Below the pieces are notes generated by a model. The model was not told the origin of the DNA. It did no database searches and was given only the letters and a program-made list of their open reading frames with translations. Shown piece after piece: positions 60,048 through 64,000 of a DNA stretch of 64,000 nt. The stretch comes from Bradyrhizobium sp. SZCCHNS1050 (lineage in GTDB: Bacteria; Pseudomonadota; Alphaproteobacteria; Rhizobiales; Xanthobacteraceae): the NCBI RefSeq assembly GCF_032484785.1, contig NZ_JAUETR010000003.1, positions 62,001 to 126,000 on the forward strand. Direction: 5' to 3'. Numbering within the stretch: position 1 is the stretch's first letter; each line of letters starts with the position of its first letter. The translations under genes were made by a program, and so were the position numbers.

Positions 60048-61643
60048 ATGACCCACGTGACGTTGCGCAGTGAGTTCGAAACTCTGATCGATCCGTATGC
60101 GCCGGTGGCGCAGGTCGCGACCGGCTTCGAGTTCACCGAGGGGCCGATCTGGCATCCCGTCGAGCAGTTCCTGCTGTTCTCCGACATGCCGGCTGATGTC
60201 CGCCGCCGCTGGGACGCGAAGCGCGGCGTGGTGGAGATGCGGCGGCCGTCGAACAAGTGCAACGGCATGACCTATGATGCCGAGCTCAATCTGATCGTCT
60301 GCGAACACGCGACGTCGTCGCTGGTGCGCGAGCGTCCCGACGGCCGCCGCGAGATCCTGGCATCGCATTTCGAGAACCAGGAGCTGAACAGCCCCAACGA
60401 CGTGTGCGTCCATTCCAGCGGGACGATCTACTTCTCCGACCCGTGGTATGGCCGCATGCCGGTCTACGGCGTGGAGCGGCCGCGCCAGCTCGGCTTCCAG
60501 GGCGTGTACCGGGTGCCGCCGGGCGGCGGTCCGCCGCGGCTGCTGGTTGACCGCCATCTGTTCGACCAGCCCAACGGGCTGTGCTTTTCCCCGGACGAGA
60601 AGCTGCTTTACGTCAACGATACGGTGCAGGCGGTGATCCGCGTGTTCGACGTCGGCGGCGATGGTGCGCTGGCGAACGGGCGCGTCTTTGCCAGCGGCAT
60701 CCGCTCCGAGCTCGAGCCAGGCGTGCCCGACGGCATGAAATGCGACCAGCGCGGCAATGTCTGGGTCACCGCACCCGGTGGCGTCTGGGTCTATGCGCCT
60801 ACGGGCGAACTGCTCGGCAAGGTGCGCGTGCCGGAGCTCGTCGCCAATCTCGCCTGGGGCGGTCCCGAGTTTCGCACGCTCTATCTCACCGCGACCCATT
60901 CGGTCTATGCGATCGCGACCAAGGTCGGTCCGCGCCACGAGCCGTATATGAGCGCGCGAAGTCGAGGGGCGTCAACGGCAGGTCTGGCGATGTCCAGCGC
61001 GACGTCCGCGCCATCGGCGCCGCAGCTGGCATCTGGTGACATGCAGCTCGATCCGCGCCGCTGCGCGATGATCATCCAGGATCTGCAGAACGACGTCATC
61101 ATGGACGGTGGCGCCTTCGCGGATTCCGGCGCGCCCGGTCATGCCAAGCAGCAGCGCGTGGTCGACAATGTCCGGCGGCTCGCCGAGGTCGCGCGTGCGC
61201 GCGGCGTCGTCATCATTCATGTCTGGTTCGTGGTCGAGCCGGGCGCGCCCGGCGTGACCTTGAACGCACCGCTGTTCGAGGGGCTGGTCGACAGCAAGGC
61301 GATGGTGCGCGGCAGCTGGGGCGCGGCGCCTGTCGCCGGCCTGGAGCCGCGCAGCGGCGACTTCGTGGTCGAGAAGATGCGCATGAGCGCGTGGGAAGGC
61401 ACGCGGCTCGAGACGATTCTCAAGGCCACCGGGCGCGACGTCCTCATCAATACCGGCGCCTGGACGAACATGTCGGTGGAGCACACCGCGCGCACCGGGG
61501 CCGACAAGGGCTATTTCATCGTGGTGCCGGAGGATTGCTGCTCGACCATGAACGCGGACTGGCACAATGCGTCGATCAACTTCGCCATGCAGAATGTTGC
61601 TGTCGTGACCACGGCCGACGCGGTGATCAGGGCGCTGGGGTGA
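60048..61643 (+). CDS. SMP-30/gluconolactonase fused to an isochorismatase-like hydrolase
   Basis: This 531-aa protein joins two hydrolase folds. Residues 1-300 are an SMP-30/gluconolactonase beta-propeller: FTEGPIWHP with the metal-binding Glu, NSPNDVCVHSSGTIYFSDPWYG, LFDQPNGLCFSPDE, PDGMKCDQRGNVWVT. A Ser/Ala-rich linker follows (about 305-330), then an isochorismatase-like domain. In that domain the catalytic Asp (D345 in IIQDLQND) and Lys (K443 in VVEKMRMSAW) are kept, but the nucleophile position reads Ser (S476 in TNMSVEHTAR) where cysteine hydrolases have Cys. One lactonase and one amide- or ester-cleaving activity in one chain suggests consecutive steps of a pathway. The substrate is unknown. 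Confidence 0.87.
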   Translation: MTHVTLRSEFETLIDPYAPVAQVATGFEFTEGPIWHPVEQFLLFSDMPADVRRRWDAKRGVVEMRRPSNKCNGMTYDAELNLIVCEHATSSLVRERPDGRREILASHFENQELNSPNDVCVHSSGTIYFSDPWYGRMPVYGVERPRQLGFQGVYRVPPGGGPPRLLVDRHLFDQPNGLCFSPDEKLLYVNDTVQAVIRVFDVGGDGALANGRVFASGIRSELEPGVPDGMKCDQRGNVWVTAPGGVWVYAPTGELLGKVRVPELVANLAWGGPEFRTLYLTATHSVYAIATKVGPRHEPYMSARSRGASTAGLAMSSATSAPSAPQLASGDMQLDPRRCAMIIQDLQNDVIMDGGAFADSGAPGHAKQQRVVDNVRRLAEVARARGVVIIHVWFVVEPGAPGVTLNAPLFEGLVDSKAMVRGSWGAAPVAGLEPRSGDFVVEKMRMSAWEGTRLETILKATGRDVLINTGAWTNMSVEHTARTGADKGYFIVVPEDCCSTMNADWHNASINFAMQNVAVVTTADAVIRALG

Positions 61644-61646
61644 GGC

Positions 61647-62273
61647 ATGCCAAAGCTGCTGCATCTCGTCGCCTCGCCGCGGGCAGATTCGGAATCCAGC
61701 GCCGGCGCGCGCGCCTTCCTGGACCGCTTCAGGCAGGCGCGGCCGGGTTGGGACGTCGACGAGATGAATCTGTGGCGCGAGAGTCTGCCCGAGTTCGACG
61801 GCGAGATCCTGCAGGCGAAATATGCCCGCATGGGCGGCCGCGCCTTCACCGACGGCCAGCGCCGGGCGTTCGCTGTGGCCGAGCGCATGGCGGTGCGGCT
61901 CGATCTGGCCGAGCGCGTCGTGATCTCGACGCCGATGTGGAATTTCGGCGTTCCCTACAAACTCAAGCACTGGCTCGACATCATCAATCAGCCGGGCCTC
62001 ACCTTTCGCTTCGATCCGTCGCGTGGCTACCTGCCGCTTCTGAAGGATCGTCCGACGCTGGTGATCCTCGCCAGCGGCGGCGACTTCACCACCGGCATCA
62101 GCCGGGGGCGTACTGACCTCGCGACGCCCTATTTGCGCGAGGCGCTGCGCTTCATGGGCCTTCGCGACCTGCACTTCGTGGCGATCGGGCCGACCAGCGG
62201 GCCGGCGGCGCACACCGGCGTGGCGCGTGAGCGGGCGCACAGGCGGCTCGTCGAGATGGCCGCGCGATTTTGA
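61647..62273 (+). CDS. FMN-dependent NADH:quinone/azo reductase-like flavodoxin-fold protein (AzoR family)
   Basis: This 208-aa protein has the flavodoxin fold: LLHLVASPRADSESSAGARAFL for the FMN phosphate loop, then VVISTPMWNFGVPYKLKHWLDIINQPGLTF, the AzoR hallmark, and VILASGGDF. Such enzymes reduce quinones, azo or nitro compounds with NAD(P)H. It starts three bases after the fusion gene and ends the co-directional block. It may reduce a quinone-like pathway intermediate. Confidence 0.88.
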   Translation: MPKLLHLVASPRADSESSAGARAFLDRFRQARPGWDVDEMNLWRESLPEFDGEILQAKYARMGGRAFTDGQRRAFAVAERMAVRLDLAERVVISTPMWNFGVPYKLKHWLDIINQPGLTFRFDPSRGYLPLLKDRPTLVILASGGDFTTGISRGRTDLATPYLREALRFMGLRDLHFVAIGPTSGPAAHTGVARERAHRRLVEMAARF

Positions 62274-62378
62274 CGAGGCAGCCGCGCGGCGCGCATCAGG
62301 TCCTAGCAGCAAGCGGTGCGGCCTTCGACCGGCGACCGTCGTCCTCTAGCCGCGCTCTCGACTGATTCGGCCGCGAAT

Positions 62379-63377
62379 TCAAGCGACAAGCTCGACTGTC
62401 GCTCCGGTCGCGTCGATCAGGTGAACACGTTCGACCTCGGTGCGGGGCAGCAGGGCACGAATCTCAGGCTCCGACATCAGGCTGAAGGCGGTCGAGAGCG
62501 CGTCTGCCGCCGTTGCATTGCCGGCGACCGTGGTCACGCTGCGATAGCGCTGCGCACAGCCGCCGTCGTGCGGATCGAACAGATGATTGAAGCGGCCTCG
62601 CGGATCGAAGCGGAAGCCATAGGCGCCCGATGTCGATACGGCGCGATCGATGATCGGAAGCAGTGCAGCGGTCCGGTCGGGAATGTCCGGATCGGCGATT
62701 GCGATCTCCCAGGGCCGTGCATCCGGCCGTGCGCCGATGGCGCGGGCTTCGCCCATGTCGACCAGGCTGTGCTGCACGCCCTCGCTGCGCAGGAGCTCGA
62801 CGATCCGGTCCGTGACATAGCCCTGCGCGATGCCATTGAGGGTGAGCGCCATGCCGCGCGGCATGACGATGCGATCGCGGCTGACGCTGAGCCGCTGATG
62901 GCCGACCCGCGCCAGCGCCTCTTGCACGGCCGCTTGCGGCGGCCCGTCGGGATTGGCATGCGGGCGCGAAAAATGATCGGCATAGAGCGTCCACAGCGGT
63001 TGCACCGTCGGGTCGAAGCGGCCGTCGGTCATCGCGGCGTAGCGCTGCGAGCGTGTGAGGATGTCGACCAGCTCGGGCGCGGGGTCCACCAGCACACCGG
63101 TGCGGTTCAGCGTCACCAGCGCCGATTGCTCCAGATACAGGCTGAACAGGCGCTCGAGCCGCCGGGCTTCGCCGATCGACACCGTGATCAGCCGTTCGGC
63201 TTCCTGCCGGTCGCGGTGATGAAGCTTGATCGTGGCGACGGCGCCGAGCAGCGTGCCGCGCCATTCGACCGATCCGCTTGTGCTGTCGGCCGCCTGCGCC
63301 CAGGAAGGAGCAACCGCGAGACCCGCCAATGCGGCGCTGATGCGGATGAAGCGCCGGCGCGAGAGGTAAAGTGTCAT
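62379..63377 (-). CDS. nosX: FAD:protein FMN transferase, NosX/ApbE family
   Basis: This 332-aa protein starts at 63377 with a twin-arginine signal (SRRRFIRISAALAGLAVAP, then SWAQA), so it is exported folded to the periplasm. Family motifs follow: ERLFSLYLEQSALVTLNR, PTVQPLWTLYADHF, ALTLNGIAQGYVTDRI, LVDMGEARAIG and a late DALSTAF segment. ApbE proteins attach FMN to Thr residues of electron-transfer proteins; in nos clusters NosX flavinylates NosR. It overlaps the nosL end by four bases. Upstream in-frame starts lie inside nosL and lack the signal peptide at their N-terminus. Confidence 0.9.
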   Translation of the reverse strand: MTLYLSRRRFIRISAALAGLAVAPSWAQAADSTSGSVEWRGTLLGAVATIKLHHRDRQEAERLITVSIGEARRLERLFSLYLEQSALVTLNRTGVLVDPAPELVDILTRSQRYAAMTDGRFDPTVQPLWTLYADHFSRPHANPDGPPQAAVQEALARVGHQRLSVSRDRIVMPRGMALTLNGIAQGYVTDRIVELLRSEGVQHSLVDMGEARAIGARPDARPWEIAIADPDIPDRTAALLPIIDRAVSTSGAYGFRFDPRGRFNHLFDPHDGGCAQRYRSVTTVAGNATAADALSTAFSLMSEPEIRALLPRTEVERVHLIDATGATVELVA

Positions 63378-63931
63378 CGCTGGACTCCCGTGGTTTGCTT
63401 CGAACCCGGCTCGGCCAGACCGGCGTTGTCGTCGGCGGAGCTCAGCACGTAGTCGCGGGGCACCTCGGTGAAGCCGACGATGCGGCCGCCGTGCTCGGCA
63501 GCGAACCGCTCGGCCGCGGTCCGATCCGAGAACGGCACCGCCTCGTCGCTGCCCATGCCGCTCCTGACCCGGCTGCCGATCACGAACACCGCCTTGCGCG
63601 CCTCGACCCAATTGTCGGCGCCCGGATTGTCCCAGCTCGCGGCTTTGCCCATGTCGGAGACGTAGATCGCCTGGATGTCCTTGGGCTCGTCGGGCAGCAT
63701 CGTGAAGGCGATGGCGTCACGCGCGGAGGAGAACCAGACCGGTTCGATCAGGCTGGCGGCGAAGATCTGTCCCTTGGGGCCAGAATGCTCGAGCAGATTC
63801 ATGCCGCAATAATGCCCGATCGCCTCCGCCGTCAGCTTGATCGGCGGCGGCGGCGCGGCCGCCTGCCTGTCGTTGCAGGCGGCAAGCGCAAAGGCGGCGA
63901 TGAGCAAGCCGGCGAAAGCGAGGCGTTTCAT
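63374..63931 (-). CDS. nosL: NosL copper chaperone lipoprotein
   Basis: This 185-aa protein starts at 63931 after GGAGGGAG. It has a lipoprotein signal peptide ending LAACN (lipobox Cys), and the NosL copper-ligand motif HYCGMNLLEHSGPKGQIF. NosL delivers Cu(I) for assembly of the nitrous oxide reductase CuZ center. Its start overlaps the nosY stop and its end overlaps nosX, so the three genes are coupled. The C-terminal tail beyond about residue 160 looks variable. Confidence 0.93.
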   Translation of the reverse strand: MKRLAFAGLLIAAFALAACNDRQAAAPPPPIKLTAEAIGHYCGMNLLEHSGPKGQIFAASLIEPVWFSSARDAIAFTMLPDEPKDIQAIYVSDMGKAASWDNPGADNWVEARKAVFVIGSRVRSGMGSDEAVPFSDRTAAERFAAEHGGRIVGFTEVPRDYVLSSADDNAGLAEPGSKQTTGVQR

Positions 63932-64000
63932 AGCTCCCTCCGGGAGAAGGCCAGCGCGGCGCCGGCGAGCGGCACCAACGTCCAAAGCACCAGCGCTGTG
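63928..64000 (-). CDS. nosY: NosY-type ABC permease, C-terminal fragment
   Basis: On the minus strand the last 23 codons of a gene enter from the window edge (TALVLWTLVPLAGAALAFSR and three more residues) and stop at 63928-63930. The hydrophobic helix ending in a positively charged RREL tail, directly before nosL and overlapping it by ATGA, fits the end of the NosY permease of the NosDFY maturation transporter. Confidence 0.75.
   Translation of the reverse strand, partial: TALVLWTLVPLAGAALAFSRREL

Overview
The window looks like chromosomal DNA of a Bradyrhizobium-like alphaproteobacterium. It is very GC-rich, genes are tightly packed with ATGA start/stop overlaps, and the families present (PvdA/VbsO-type hydroxylase, Liv-type ABC operon, nos maturation genes) fit that group. 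This is an inference from style and gene content; no rRNA or other marker gene is present. I see no tRNA, rRNA, CRISPR array or insertion sequence.

Region 1 (1-39259) is most of a lipopeptide siderophore cluster, all on the + strand. In order it holds the end of a type II thioesterase, a SyrP/TauD-type Fe(II)/2-oxoglutarate hydroxylase, three giant NRPS genes (3241, 2196 and about 5468 aa), an HSL-type alpha/beta hydrolase, a PvdE-like exporter, an N-hydroxyornithine acetyltransferase and an ornithine N5-monooxygenase. My reading of the assembly line is FAAL-T / C-A(Asp)-T-E / C-A(Gly)-T // C-A(Phe)-T / dual E/C-A(Gly)-T // C-A(hOrn)-T-E / C-A(Ser-like)-T-E / C-A(Gly)-T / C-A(hOrn)-T-TE. The predicted product is a fatty-acylated octapeptide with one beta-hydroxy-Asp and two N5-acetyl-N5-hydroxyornithines, enough ligands for hexadentate Fe(III) binding. 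The TonB receptor, any MbtH protein and the regulators are not visible; they may lie upstream.

Region 2 (39260-40124) is a poorly coding spacer with one possible small gene and candidate control sites.

Region 3 (40125-62273) is a long co-directional set of genes that I read as an uncharacterised catabolic locus. It has a branched-chain-amino-acid-type uptake system (periplasmic binding protein, AraC regulator, two permeases, two ATPases, the second fused to a Tm-1/UPF0261 domain) and a PEP-hydrolase-like TIM barrel. These are followed by a giant flotillin with 11-residue repeats, two tandem SRPBCC proteins, and a xanthine dehydrogenase/CO dehydrogenase-type molybdenum hydroxylase whose large subunit is split over two genes. 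CoxD/CoxE-like maturation factors, an amidohydrolase, a metallo-beta-lactamase-fold hydrolase, an SMP-30/isochorismatase fusion and a flavodoxin-fold quinone/azo reductase complete it. Together they suggest import, molybdenum-dependent hydroxylation and hydrolytic opening of an unidentified, probably cyclic, substrate.

Region 4 (62379-64000, minus strand) is the tail of a nitrous oxide reductase (nos) cluster: nosY (partial), nosL and nosX/apbE.
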